Origin: DASSJM01 sp036280655
GTDB taxonomy: Bacteria > Actinomycetota > UBA4738 > HRBIN12
Assembly: GCA_036280655.1 (NCBI GenBank)
Contig: DASUQI010000010.1
Location: 1 to 64,000, forward strand
Direction: 5' to 3'
DNA length: 64,000 nucleotides
Position 1 is the stretch's first letter, and each line of letters opens with the position of its first letter. The translations under genes were made by a program, and so were the position numbers. The notes beneath the pieces were generated by a model. It was not told the origin of the DNA and searched no databases. It saw nothing but the letters and a program-made list of their open reading frames with translations. Of the stretch, positions 16,015-24,280 are shown one piece after another.

Positions 16015-17253
16015 TCATCCTATGGGGTCGTCGCGCGCTTCTTTCTGGCCCTCGGCGCATGGCTCACGCTGCTCGTTCGGGTTCCGGGCGGGCGTCGTCT
16101 CGGCCGCCGGGCGTGGGTCCGAAGGCCCGAGGGATATGCCGCGGCGTCGAAGCAGCTCGTGGTACTCGGATCGGCGCTCAAAGGTGTCGCGCAGCTGCTC
16201 GCCGAGGGCATCGACGAACTGATCCCGGTACGCCGTATCTACGAGGATCGTCACCGCGTAGTACAGGCCTGCGAACGCCGCCACACCTGTGGCTACCCTG
16301 ACCAGCTCCCAGGTCACTTGCACGCGCTCGCCGAACCAGGCGATCTCCCAGATGACGGAGTTCGTGTGCAAGAGCCACGCGCCGCGCACATCGGAGGAAA
16401 CGAGCAGGGTGCCGAGCAGGACATAGAAGAGCCACACCGCCGCGCTCACGAACAGCACCTGCAACGATTCGCTGATCAGTGCAACGGCTGCGAGGTTCAA
16501 GCGCTCGCGACGGCGGAGGGGCACATCGCCCACCTGTGAGTCGGCCTGCACTTCACGGACGACCCCGGGAAGTCGCACGGAGAGGAAGCCGAAGCCAAGC
16601 ACAACGAAAGTTCCGATCGCAGTCCAGTACGTCGCGGATCCCGTCGTCGTGAACACCTGCCAGATCTCCGTGGTGAAGAACATGACCAGCGAGAAGAACA
16701 GCAGGAGCGGTACGGTTCGGACGAGCACTGCGACCGAGGCGCCGAGCTGCCCGAAGAACCTGATACCCACCCATCGCACGATCGAGATGAGCCCGAATCC
16801 GACCACGAGGTAGGCGAGGCCGACGAGCGCAGCGTTCACCAGGATCGTGTTGACGCCGAAGACGAACTGGCCACTGAAGGCTATGGGGAGCAACGCGGGC
16901 AACACGATGAACGCGACGAGCTCTGGGGTGCCCACACGCCGAGGGATCGACCAGAACGGACGCCCTCGCACGACGTTCAGCACGCCGAAACCACCGAGCA
17001 GGACGGCCGCCCCGCCGAGCGCGAGCAGCAGGTTGGTCGTCCAGCTCGCCTCGATATCGAGCGCGTTGACGATCTCGATCACGAAGATCAATGCGAGGAA
17101 CGGGCTGGCGCGCGTGAAGATGTCCTCGGTCACGGAGAGGTCGACGATCAAGTTCGGCAGGCCGTCGCGACGGAACCCTCGTTCGAGCTCACGGATGCGT
17201 TCTGTTCCCTCGTCCACCGAGGAATCGAACCACAGCCCACGCTGCGAGTTCAT
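16015..17253 (-). CDS. Multi-pass membrane protein of unknown function
   Basis: 412 residues with about eight or nine hydrophobic helices between residues 50 and 365, for example LLLALGGAAVLLGGFGVL and LVAFIVLPALLPIAF, and a charged cytoplasmic-looking tail (about 365-412). I do not recognise the family. The tail has an amphipathic segment QFVDALGEQLRDTFERRSEY, and a diverged copy of it is encoded in inverted orientation just upstream of the start codon. The first 15-20 codons lie next to that rearranged sequence and the true start may be further in, for example a GTG near residue 13. The gene lies 96 nt downstream of the P450 gene on the same strand. Confidence 0.75.
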   Translation of the reverse strand: MNSQRGLWFDSSVDEGTERIRELERGFRRDGLPNLIVDLSVTEDIFTRASPFLALIFVIEIVNALDIEASWTTNLLLALGGAAVLLGGFGVLNVVRGRPFWSIPRRVGTPELVAFIVLPALLPIAFSGQFVFGVNTILVNAALVGLAYLVVGFGLISIVRWVGIRFFGQLGASVAVLVRTVPLLLFFSLVMFFTTEIWQVFTTTGSATYWTAIGTFVVLGFGFLSVRLPGVVREVQADSQVGDVPLRRRERLNLAAVALISESLQVLFVSAAVWLFYVLLGTLLVSSDVRGAWLLHTNSVIWEIAWFGERVQVTWELVRVATGVAAFAGLYYAVTILVDTAYRDQFVDALGEQLRDTFERRSEYHELLRRRGISLGPSDPRPAAETTPARNPNEQREPCAEGQKEARDDPIG

Positions 17254-17353
17254 CGAGCGGCTCGCCCAACAACTGCAGGACGCGTTCCGCGAGCGCGCCG
17301 AGTACCTGCGGCCGCTCGCGGCGCGGGACGAACGCGTCGCCTCGAACGTCTAG
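17236..17353 (+). pseudogene. Inverted C-terminal remnant of a paralogue of the adjacent membrane protein
   Basis: The plus strand encodes RCEFIERLAQQLQDAFRER, then AEYLRPL and a stop at 17351-17353. This aligns without gaps to the C-terminal tail of the neighbouring minus-strand membrane protein (RDQFVDALGEQLRDTFERR, then SEYHELL): about 11 identities in 26 positions plus conservative changes. No start codon or upstream domain is attached. It looks like the leftover 3' end of a second, inverted gene copy. Chance similarity of amphipathic helices is the alternative. Confidence 0.45.
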
Positions 17354-18678
17354 GCGTCGTCCCGGCGAAGCGCCACGAGCCGGAGACCGCCACGCGGCCG
17401 CAAGGTAACCACCGGCTGGAGCCCGGGCGGCTCGCCCGAGACGGTGCGGAACCGCCAGCCTCTCGCCAGGGTGGCGAGCACGAGGGTCCCCTCCATCAGC
17501 GCGAACGGCTCCCCGATGCACCGGCGCGGTCCGCCGCCGAACGGGACGTACGCGAACCGCGATCCCTCGGGCCGGTCGGCGAGCCACCGCTCGGGTCGGA
17601 AAGACTCGACGTCCGGCCACCACCGCTCGTCGTGGTGCAGCAGCCACGGCGCGACGACGACGACGGAGCCGCTCGGGATCGTGAACTCCCCAGCCCGGTG
17701 ATCCGCGACGGCGGTCCGGCCGATCGCCCAGGCGGGCGGGCGGAACCGGATCGCCTCGTCGAGCACCGCTCGCGTGTAGGCAAGCCGAGGGATGTCCTCG
17801 ACGGTCGGCTCGCCGCCGAGCGCGTCGACCTCCTCGTGCAGCTTCGCCTCGGCGTCGGGGTTCAGCGAGAGCAGCCACCACGTCCATGTGAGCGCGATCG
17901 ACGTCGTCTCGTGGCCGGCGAGGAACAACGTGAGCGCCTCGTCGCGCACCTGCTCGTCGCTCATGCCGACGCCGTCCTCGTTCGCACGCAGGAGCAGCGA
18001 GAGCAGGTCGTCCCCGCCCGCGCCGGTCGCGCGGCGCTCGGCGATCATCTCGGCGATCACGGCGTTGAGGTCGGACTCAACGCGGCGGAAGCGGCGCATC
18101 GTCGGCGAGGGCATCCGCGTCAGCAGCCGGAACAGCGGCGAGTAGACGCGGTCGAACATCCCGAGGGTGTCGGTGAGCGCGCGACGGACGATCGCGCTCC
18201 GCTCCTCATCGACGTCGGCGCCGAACAGCGTCTCGCCGACGACCGAGAGCGTGAGCGCGGACATCTGCGCGTGGACGTCCATCTCCTGACCGTCGTGCCA
18301 CCGTTCGGCGGTTCGGGTCGCGCCGCGCACCATCGCGCCGGCGTAGGACGCGATGCGGTCGTGGTGGAACATCGGCTGGATCAGCCGGCGCTGCTTCTTA
18401 TGATGCTCGCCCTCGCTCGTGAGCAGCGACTCGCCGAGCAGCATCTTTGCCGCCTGGATCGTCGGACCCTTGTGGAACGCCCGGTGGTCCGTGACGAACA
18501 CGTCCCGGACGAGATCCGGATGGTTGAGGAGGAACGCGTCCCGGCCCGGAACGCGCACGCGGACGAGGTCGCCGTAGGTCGCGAGCTCCTCGAGCAGCCC
18601 GATCGGGTCGCGGCGGAACTTCCGGAGCGCGGCCAGGCGGGACCACGCGGGGCCGGGAGGAGCCGAGACCGTCCTCAC
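17350..18678 (-). CDS. Cytochrome P450
   Basis: Heme-thiolate monooxygenase, 442 residues, soluble. The I-helix oxygen-activation motif is AGHETTSIA, the K-helix ExxR is EAIR in LDEAIRFRPP, and the heme-binding loop is FGGGPRRCIGEP with ligand Cys387. The N-terminus lacks a membrane anchor. No ferredoxin or reductase gene is adjacent, so redox partners must come from elsewhere. The GTG at 18678 is chosen over a long in-frame extension that has no P450 features and runs into the divergent acetyltransferase gene. The layout resembles CYP102/CYP4-like or CYP110-type bacterial P450s, but the subfamily and substrate cannot be assigned. Confidence 0.95.
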   Translation of the reverse strand: MRTVSAPPGPAWSRLAALRKFRRDPIGLLEELATYGDLVRVRVPGRDAFLLNHPDLVRDVFVTDHRAFHKGPTIQAAKMLLGESLLTSEGEHHKKQRRLIQPMFHHDRIASYAGAMVRGATRTAERWHDGQEMDVHAQMSALTLSVVGETLFGADVDEERSAIVRRALTDTLGMFDRVYSPLFRLLTRMPSPTMRRFRRVESDLNAVIAEMIAERRATGAGGDDLLSLLLRANEDGVGMSDEQVRDEALTLFLAGHETTSIALTWTWWLLSLNPDAEAKLHEEVDALGGEPTVEDIPRLAYTRAVLDEAIRFRPPAWAIGRTAVADHRAGEFTIPSGSVVVVAPWLLHHDERWWPDVESFRPERWLADRPEGSRFAYVPFGGGPRRCIGEPFALMEGTLVLATLARGWRFRTVSGEPPGLQPVVTLRPRGGLRLVALRRDDA

Positions 18679-18715
18679 CCGGCCATCATCGGGCAGTCCC
18701 GCGGGCCTGGCCACG

Positions 18716-18721
18716 TACCCT
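18716..18721 (+). promoter_or_regulatory. -10 element for the tandem GNAT gene (leaderless)
   Basis: TACCCT ends 7 nt before the ATG at 18729, with no ribosome binding site in between. Confidence 0.45.
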
Positions 18722-18728
18722 GTGGCGC

Positions 18729-19658
18729 ATGTCCGATCTCCCCGAGGGCTACTCGATCCGTCCCGCGACGAGCGACGACGTCGACCCGGTCGCCGACGCG
18801 CTCGCGGCCGAAGACCTCGCTGCGACGGGCGCGGTCTTCTACGACGCGGACTTCGTCCGAGCCGTGTGGTCCGTGCTCGACCTGCCGAACGACACGTGGG
18901 TGATCGAGGCGCCCGGCGGCCGCGTGATCGGGCACGCGAACGTCGGCCGTGAGGGCGGAGACGTCGCGGAGGCCTGGGGCATCGTGCACCCGGGGCATCG
19001 CGGCCTGGGGATCGGGTCGCGGCTGCTCGACCTCGTCGACGAACGGGCTGCGGCGCTCCTTCCCCGAGGCGGACGGCTCCAACAGGCCGTCGGTGACACG
19101 GATCTCGTTGCCGCCGGGATGCTGCAGACACGTGGCTTCGACCGCGTCCGTTCGTTCCGGCACATGGAGATCGAACTCGAAGCCGGCCCGCCGTCGCCCG
19201 ATCCACCCGCGGGGATCGAGATCCGAGAGATCGATCCCGAACGGGACTTGCCTACGGTCCATTCGGTCGTCGACGAAGGGTTCCGCGGCGAATGGGGATA
19301 CCAGGAGAGCCCGTTCGAAGAGTGGCGTGCTCGCAACGTCGAGGACCGCGACTTCGACCCCGGCCTCTGGTTGCTCGCGAGCGAAGACGGCGAGCCGGTC
19401 GGCGCGCTGACCGGCGTGATGTCCGGCGACCGCGGATGGGTCCTCGAACTCGCCGTTCGATCGCGGTGGCGCGGTCGCGGCGTGGGGTCGGCGATGCTCC
19501 GCCGCTCGTTCGCGTCCTTCGCCGAGAGGGGCCTGCCGCGCGTGATGCTCAACGTCGACTCGGAGAACCCGACCGGCGCGGTCGGCGTGTACGAACGTGC
19601 CGGGATGCGCGCCGTTCGGAGCTGGGACGTCTACGAGCGGACGCTGCCGGCGTCCTGA
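18729..19658 (+). CDS. Tandem GNAT acetyltransferase, MshD-like layout
   Basis: 309 residues holding two GNAT folds. The N-terminal domain has an acetyl-CoA loop HRGLGIGSRL (about residues 97-106); the C-terminal domain has WRGRGVGSAML (about 248-258) and NPTGAVGVYERAGM. Two-domain GNATs of this size include mycothiol synthase MshD, which acetylates the cysteine amine in the last step of mycothiol synthesis, and the window also holds PIG-L and DinB-type proteins seen in mycothiol users. The tandem layout is not specific enough to name it mshD. It is divergent from the P450 gene. Confidence 0.75.
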   Translation: MSDLPEGYSIRPATSDDVDPVADALAAEDLAATGAVFYDADFVRAVWSVLDLPNDTWVIEAPGGRVIGHANVGREGGDVAEAWGIVHPGHRGLGIGSRLLDLVDERAAALLPRGGRLQQAVGDTDLVAAGMLQTRGFDRVRSFRHMEIELEAGPPSPDPPAGIEIREIDPERDLPTVHSVVDEGFRGEWGYQESPFEEWRARNVEDRDFDPGLWLLASEDGEPVGALTGVMSGDRGWVLELAVRSRWRGRGVGSAMLRRSFASFAERGLPRVMLNVDSENPTGAVGVYERAGMRAVRSWDVYERTLPAS

Positions 19659-19661
19659 GGT

Positions 19662-20219
19662 TCAGCTCGCCGGTCGATAGGCGAGCCGCACCACGCCAGA
19701 GCCGAACGTCGTCGCGCCGATCAGCTCGAGACGCACCGGTCCCACACCGTCGAAGATCCGCGGGCCGGCCGGCCATAGCGCCGGACTCACCCAGAACCAG
19801 AATTCGTCGATAAGGCCCTGGTCGATGAGGGCCTGGGTGAGCTCGCCTGCGCCGACGGCGACGAGCGTTCGGTCGTGGCTGTCCTTGAGGGCGGCCACGC
19901 TCCTGGACAGATCGCCTTCCAACAGGGTCGCGTTCCACTCCAACGGCGCGCGCAGGGTCCGAGACGCCACGTACTTGGGCATGCTGTTCATCTGATCCGC
20001 GAAGACCCCCAGGCCCGGGGCGTCGGTCAGCGTTGGCCAGACCGCCGCGAGACCCTCGTAGGTCTTGCGCCCCAAAACCATCGCGTCCGCCGAGAGGAAC
20101 TGCTCGAGCGACACCTGATTGCTGTCGGCGTCGAGCACCAGCCATCCATCGGGCTCCGGCACCGGCGCCTCGAACGCGCCGTTCACGCTCATGGCGTTGT
20201 TGACGACCAATCGTCCCAT
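19662..20219 (-). CDS. Dihydrofolate reductase / RibD C-terminal-like protein
   Basis: 185 residues with the RibD_C/DHFR-like fold: N-terminal NNAMSVNGAFEAP, the central VLGRKTYEGLAAVWP, and a C-terminal GAGELTQALIDQGLIDEFW segment. Stand-alone proteins of this family are common in actinobacteria and are usually NADPH-dependent reductases of unknown substrate; no deaminase domain is attached, so a direct role in riboflavin synthesis is unlikely. The ATG is preceded by GAGGAGGA. It converges on the tandem GNAT gene with 3 nt between stops. Confidence 0.85.
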   Translation of the reverse strand: MGRLVVNNAMSVNGAFEAPVPEPDGWLVLDADSNQVSLEQFLSADAMVLGRKTYEGLAAVWPTLTDAPGLGVFADQMNSMPKYVASRTLRAPLEWNATLLEGDLSRSVAALKDSHDRTLVAVGAGELTQALIDQGLIDEFWFWVSPALWPAGPRIFDGVGPVRLELIGATTFGSGVVRLAYRPAS

Positions 20220-20277
20220 CGGAGTCCTCCTCGTCCTCGAGCGGGGCGTGGTCCGCCCTCGCGATCCCGGTTCCCCT

Positions 20278-20610
20278 TTACTCCGGATCGTCGAACCGTA
20301 CGGACGCCAGCTGCACCTCGGCCCGCTCGATGCATCCGGCGAGCCACTCGGCCTCCTGGGGTCCCCGCTCGTCCTCCCGGGGAAAGGCGAACTGGTTCAG
20401 CGTCTCGTCCGAGCCGAACTGGATCCCCTTCGTCGCCAGGTACTCCCCCACCGCGAACTCCCACGAGAACAGCGCGGTGCCGTCGCCGAACGCCTGCACC
20501 GTGTAGGTGAGGAAGCGGTTCGGGCTCGCCATGAAGACATCGACGCCTCGCGGGGTTCGACCGGTGCTGCGCGAGAACCCATAGCGACCGAGCGCCTGCT
20601 CGAAGTCCAC
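20278..20610 (-). CDS. Small conserved-looking protein of unknown function
   Basis: 110 residues, no signal peptide or membrane segment. It is rich in aromatic residues (NRFLTYTVQAFGDGTALFSWEFAVGEYL cut short: key block FSWEFAVGEYL) and acidic at the C-terminus. I do not recognise the family. The GTG start lies 6 nt after a TAGGCT -10 element, which itself overlaps the end of rmuC, so it is probably transcribed on its own and as part of the rmuC transcript. Confidence 0.65.
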   Translation of the reverse strand: MDFEQALGRYGFSRSTGRTPRGVDVFMASPNRFLTYTVQAFGDGTALFSWEFAVGEYLATKGIQFGSDETLNQFAFPREDERGPQEAEWLAGCIERAEVQLASVRFDDPE

Positions 20611-20616
20611 GCGCCG

Positions 20617-20622
20617 AGCCTA
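20617..20622 (-). promoter_or_regulatory. -10 element for the 110-residue protein gene (leaderless)
   Basis: TAGGCT on the minus strand, 6 nt before the GTG at 20610, overlapping the last codon of rmuC. Confidence 0.45.
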
Positions 20623-21606
20623 CTCGGACGCGATCACCTCCAGGTGCGGGACGTCGCCCGGCACCGGGACCGCCGCGGTCCGGCCGCGTGCGACGGAGCC
20701 TCGCGCCATGCCGAGGTTCGAGCGCAGGTCGTCCGTGCCGTTGTTCACCATCGTCGCCGCCTTCGCGATCTTGTTCTCGAGCACCGACTCCATCGCGTCG
20801 AGCAGCGAGGACACCTCGGCGAGCGCCACCTGCGCGTCGCCGGCGTCGCCGAACCGTCCCGCGAGGCTGTAGAGGAACAGGAGCACCGGCATCGCGGTCG
20901 AATACGGGACCACCACAACGCCGCGGGCGAACGCGTCCGCATGCGCCCGACGAAGGACGCCGTACGCCGCGTCGGGCACCGCGGCGACCGCGACCGGCGC
21001 GGTGAGCGCCGGATCGAGGTACTGCGCGACCTCGCGCGCGCGGATCGTCACCTGGCGCTCGACCTCGCGGGCCCGGGTCTCGCGCTCGTCCGGATCGGTC
21101 GCGACCTCGAGCGCCTCGAGCTCGGCGAGCGCCGTCCACTTCGAGTCGATCGGCAGGCGCCGCCCGTCGGGCAGCAGCAGCCCGAACTCGACCACTCGGC
21201 CGTTCACCCGGAGATCCGTCACGAGCAGCCCCGGCGGCAGCTGCGCGAGGTGCTCGCGAAGGACGTTCTCGCCCCCGCGACCCCGCGATCCGCCGCCCGC
21301 CAGGACCGAGGACAGTCGGCGCACGACCTCCCACGACTCGCGCTCGCGCACCTGACGCTCCTCCTCGCGGACGGCGAGCGTCTCGAGCGCGCGCCGCGCG
21401 CCCGCCAGCTCCGTCCGGACCTGCTCGGCCGAGCCGTCGCGCACGGCCGCCGAGTCGGCGAGCCGCCGCAGCTCGGCCGCCTGGAGCTCGAGCCGGTCCT
21501 CCACGCGCGTCGACGAGCCCTCCGGCTGCCGGCGCAGCACGACGAAGGCGGCGCCCATGCCGAGCCCGAGCACCAACCCCACCACGATCCACGTGAACGC
21601 CGTCAT
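20620..21606 (-). CDS. rmuC: RmuC-family DNA recombination protein
   Basis: RmuC limits inversion between short inverted repeats in E. coli and has a PD-(D/E)XK-like nuclease core. The 328-residue product has an N-terminal membrane anchor (FTWIVVGLVLGLGMGAAFVV), a coiled-coil (about 35-105) and the RmuC core with VEFGLLLPDG, LPIDSKW and VVVVPYSTAMPVLLFLYSL. The ATG at 21606 has AGGAGG 5 nt upstream. The protein is shorter than the E. coli one (about 475 residues), as in many actinobacteria. It is divergent from the C45 gene, and each gene has its own -10-like hexamer. Confidence 0.88.
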   Translation of the reverse strand: MTAFTWIVVGLVLGLGMGAAFVVLRRQPEGSSTRVEDRLELQAAELRRLADSAAVRDGSAEQVRTELAGARRALETLAVREEERQVRERESWEVVRRLSSVLAGGGSRGRGGENVLREHLAQLPPGLLVTDLRVNGRVVEFGLLLPDGRRLPIDSKWTALAELEALEVATDPDERETRAREVERQVTIRAREVAQYLDPALTAPVAVAAVPDAAYGVLRRAHADAFARGVVVVPYSTAMPVLLFLYSLAGRFGDAGDAQVALAEVSSLLDAMESVLENKIAKAATMVNNGTDDLRSNLGMARGSVARGRTAAVPVPGDVPHLEVIASE

Positions 21607-21660
21607 CAGCACCTCCTCCGGGGCCGCGCCGAGCGTACGGAGGGGGTCTGACACGGCGGG

Positions 21661-21666
21661 TACGAT
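21661..21666 (+). promoter_or_regulatory. -10 element for the C45 gene (leaderless)
   Basis: TACGAT ends 6 nt before the GTG start at 21673. Confidence 0.5.
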
Positions 21667-21672
21667 GCCCGC

Positions 21673-22758
21673 GTGACGCCCCCCGAGATCCCGCTCCTCC
21701 GCCTTTCGGGCACGCACCGCGACGTCGGCGAGCAGCTCGGCCTCCTGCGCGGCAGGTCTTTAGCGCGCGCGGCCGCGTTCAAGGACCGGCCGATCCCCGA
21801 GGGCCGGACGCGCCGGGAGCAGCTCGCGCTCGCCGACCGCTACCGAGAGGTCACCCGCGCCGCGTACCCCTGGTACCTCGACGAGGTCGAGGGCGCCGCG
21901 GAGGCGGCCGAGGTCGACCCCCTCGCGCTGTTCGCGACCGTGATCGAGGAGATCTGGTATGTGCCGTACGCGCGCCGGCTCGAAGGACGTTGCACGGACC
22001 TCGTCGCGGGCCCGCCGGCGACGGCCGACGGCCACGTGATCGTCGCGCACAACAACGACGTCACGCGCTCGTACCAGGAGGGGCTCGTCGCGATCGAGTG
22101 GACGATCCCGGACGAGCCGCGGGTCCTCACGATCTCGAACGACCTGTGGCTGTCGTGCGGCTGGAACGACGCCGGGATCACGATGGCCGGCAACGAGCTC
22201 GCGCCGCTCGACGAGCGGATCGGGATCCCGCGGATGATCCAGTACCGCTCGATGCTTCGGCAGCCCACGATGGAACGCGCGGTCGGCGAGGCGCTCCGCC
22301 ACGACCGCGCCTCCTCCTACAACCAGGTCCTCGTGTCCGCGGACGAGGTCGTGAACGTCGAGGGCTCGGCCACCGACGCCGAGCTCACGACGCTCGACGA
22401 GCGCGGGCACCTCGTCCACACGAACCACTACGTGTGCGAACGCATGCTGCGCTACGAGGGCGACCACGACTACGTCCCGCATTCGAACCGCCGCTACGAG
22501 CGCGCCGCCGAGCTCCTCGGCTCGACCGAGCCCGACTCGGTCAGCATAGAGACGATGCGCGGGTTCCTCTCGGATCACGAGGGCGCGCCCGACAGCCTCT
22601 GCCGCCACCCCGAGCTCCACGGCGGCGAGGGCTCGGCGACGGTCTTCTGGTGGATCTCGGACGTGACCGACCTGCGGCTCGAGTTCGGCCGCGGGAACCC
22701 GTGCGACTCGGTCGCCCAGTCCTACGGGTTCCCGGAGGCGGCGGAGACGGCCGCCTGA
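21673..22758 (+). CDS. C45-family autoproteolytic acyltransferase/hydrolase
   Basis: 361 residues, Ntn-hydrolase fold related to isopenicillin-N acyltransferase. The probable nucleophile is Cys107 in GRCTDLVAG; in this family self-cleavage exposes it as the N-terminal residue of the large subunit. VIVAHNNDV shortly after is also typical. The N-terminal G-x-x-GEQLG block is the usual family start. No signal peptide is visible, so it acts in the cytoplasm. tldD and tldE follow on the same strand, 60 nt downstream, which places it in a peptide- or amide-processing neighbourhood. The substrate is unknown. Confidence 0.85.
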   Translation: MTPPEIPLLRLSGTHRDVGEQLGLLRGRSLARAAAFKDRPIPEGRTRREQLALADRYREVTRAAYPWYLDEVEGAAEAAEVDPLALFATVIEEIWYVPYARRLEGRCTDLVAGPPATADGHVIVAHNNDVTRSYQEGLVAIEWTIPDEPRVLTISNDLWLSCGWNDAGITMAGNELAPLDERIGIPRMIQYRSMLRQPTMERAVGEALRHDRASSYNQVLVSADEVVNVEGSATDAELTTLDERGHLVHTNHYVCERMLRYEGDHDYVPHSNRRYERAAELLGSTEPDSVSIETMRGFLSDHEGAPDSLCRHPELHGGEGSATVFWWISDVTDLRLEFGRGNPCDSVAQSYGFPEAAETAA

Positions 22759-22818
22759 GCCTGCGGGTAGGCTTGCCCGTCCGCTGACTGCTCCCCATCG
22801 AGGAAGGACGACAGCCCG

Positions 22819-24261
22819 ATGCTCGACGTCGCGAAGCAGGCGGTCGAGGCCGCGATGGCGGCCGGCGCCGACTACGCCGACGGCCGCATCGTCGCCGAGG
22901 ACACCGAATCCCTCACCGTCAGGAACCAGGAGATGGAGGGGATCGACCGCGCCACCTCCGAGGGTCTCGGCATCCGCGTCCTCGTGAACGGTTACTGGGG
23001 GTTCGCCGCGACCGCCCGCCGCGAGCCCGAGGAGATCGACCGTGCCGCGCGGCTCGCCGTCGAGATCGCCACGGCCGCCTCCCGCCTGCCGATGGAGCCG
23101 GTGCGCCTCGCCGAGGTCGAGCCCGCCACGGGCACGTGGCACTCGCCGATGCAGGAGGACCCGTTCAACGTCCCGCTCGAGGAGAAGGTGTCGCTGCTCA
23201 TGGAGGCGACCCGGCGGATGCAATCGGTGCAGGGGCTGGCGTTCGCCGAGGGCGGCATCGACCTGTTCCGCCGCCGGACCGTCCTCGCCACGAGCGAGGG
23301 CACGGCCATCGACCAGACGACGGTCCAGTCGGGCGCCGGCATCGAGGCGACCGCGACGGCCGAGGGCGAGCTCCAGCGCCGGTCGTTCCCGAACTCGTTC
23401 CGCGGCCACATCTCGGCGGCGGGGTGGGAGCACATCCAGCGGCTGGGGCTGATCGAGGAGGCCGAGCGCACCGCGACCGAAGCGGTTGAGCTCCTGTCGG
23501 CGAAGGACTGCCCCAGCGAGGTCACGACGCTCGTGATCGACTCCGGCCAGGTCGAGCTCCAGATCCACGAGTCGATCGGGCACCCCGTCGAGCTCGATCG
23601 CGTGCTCGGGATGGAGGAGGCGTACGCGGGCTCCTCGTTCGTGAAGCCCGACGACCGAGGGAAGCTGCGGTACGCGAGCCCGCTCGTCTCGATCACGGCC
23701 GACGCGACGCTCTCCGGAGGCCTCGGGTCGTTCGGCTGGGACGACGAGGGGGTGCCGGCGCAGCGGATGCCGATCATCGAGGACGGCGTGTTCCAGAACT
23801 TCATCTCGAGCCGCGAGACCGCGAGCGTCCTCGGCCTCCCGTCCTCGGGCGCGATGCGCGCCGACGGGTGGGCGCACTACCCGCTGATCCGCATGACGAA
23901 CATCTCGATCGAGCCGCGCGAGGGGTCGCTCGCCGACATCCTCGGCGATACGAAGGACGGCGTGTTCATGAGCACGAACACGTCGTGGTCGATCGACGAC
24001 CACCGCGTGAACTTCCAGTTCGGCTGCGAGATCGCATGGCGCATCAAGGACGGCAAGCTCACCGAGATGTACCGGAACCCGAACTACACCGGGATCACGA
24101 CCGAGTTCTGGGGATCATGCGACGCGGTCGGCGGCCGGGAGGAGTGGACCGTCTGGGGCACGCCGAACTGCGGCAAGGGCCAGCCCGGGCAGGTCGCGCG
24201 CGTCGGGCACGGCGCGTCGCCGGCGCGGTTCCGGAACGTGCAGCTCGGGGTGAGGGGATGA
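22819..24261 (+). CDS. tldD: Metalloprotease TldD
   Basis: TldD is the catalytic subunit of the TldD/TldE heterodimer, a zinc protease that threads and degrades unfolded peptides and trims peptide antibiotics in some bacteria. The 480-residue product has the zinc motif HESIGH (H250, E251, H255) followed by PVELDR, plus the GSFGWDDEGVPAQ and FMSTNTSWSIDD blocks. A conserved Cys (FQFGCEIAW) sits near the C-terminus. The ATG has GGAAGG upstream. A TAGGCT -10 element at 22768-22773 would give it its own short-leader transcript. tldE follows after 19 nt. Confidence 0.95.
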   Translation: MLDVAKQAVEAAMAAGADYADGRIVAEDTESLTVRNQEMEGIDRATSEGLGIRVLVNGYWGFAATARREPEEIDRAARLAVEIATAASRLPMEPVRLAEVEPATGTWHSPMQEDPFNVPLEEKVSLLMEATRRMQSVQGLAFAEGGIDLFRRRTVLATSEGTAIDQTTVQSGAGIEATATAEGELQRRSFPNSFRGHISAAGWEHIQRLGLIEEAERTATEAVELLSAKDCPSEVTTLVIDSGQVELQIHESIGHPVELDRVLGMEEAYAGSSFVKPDDRGKLRYASPLVSITADATLSGGLGSFGWDDEGVPAQRMPIIEDGVFQNFISSRETASVLGLPSSGAMRADGWAHYPLIRMTNISIEPREGSLADILGDTKDGVFMSTNTSWSIDDHRVNFQFGCEIAWRIKDGKLTEMYRNPNYTGITTEFWGSCDAVGGREEWTVWGTPNCGKGQPGQVARVGHGASPARFRNVQLGVRG

Positions 24262-24280
24262 CGTTCCAGGTGCGCCGCTG

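Noticed and set aside
17205..17260. T-loop-like GTTCGATTCC on the minus strand that could suggest a tRNA
   Set aside because: The flanking bases do not pair as a T-stem, and no acceptor stem, anticodon arm or D-arm could be placed. The segment reads as the start of the membrane protein gene.
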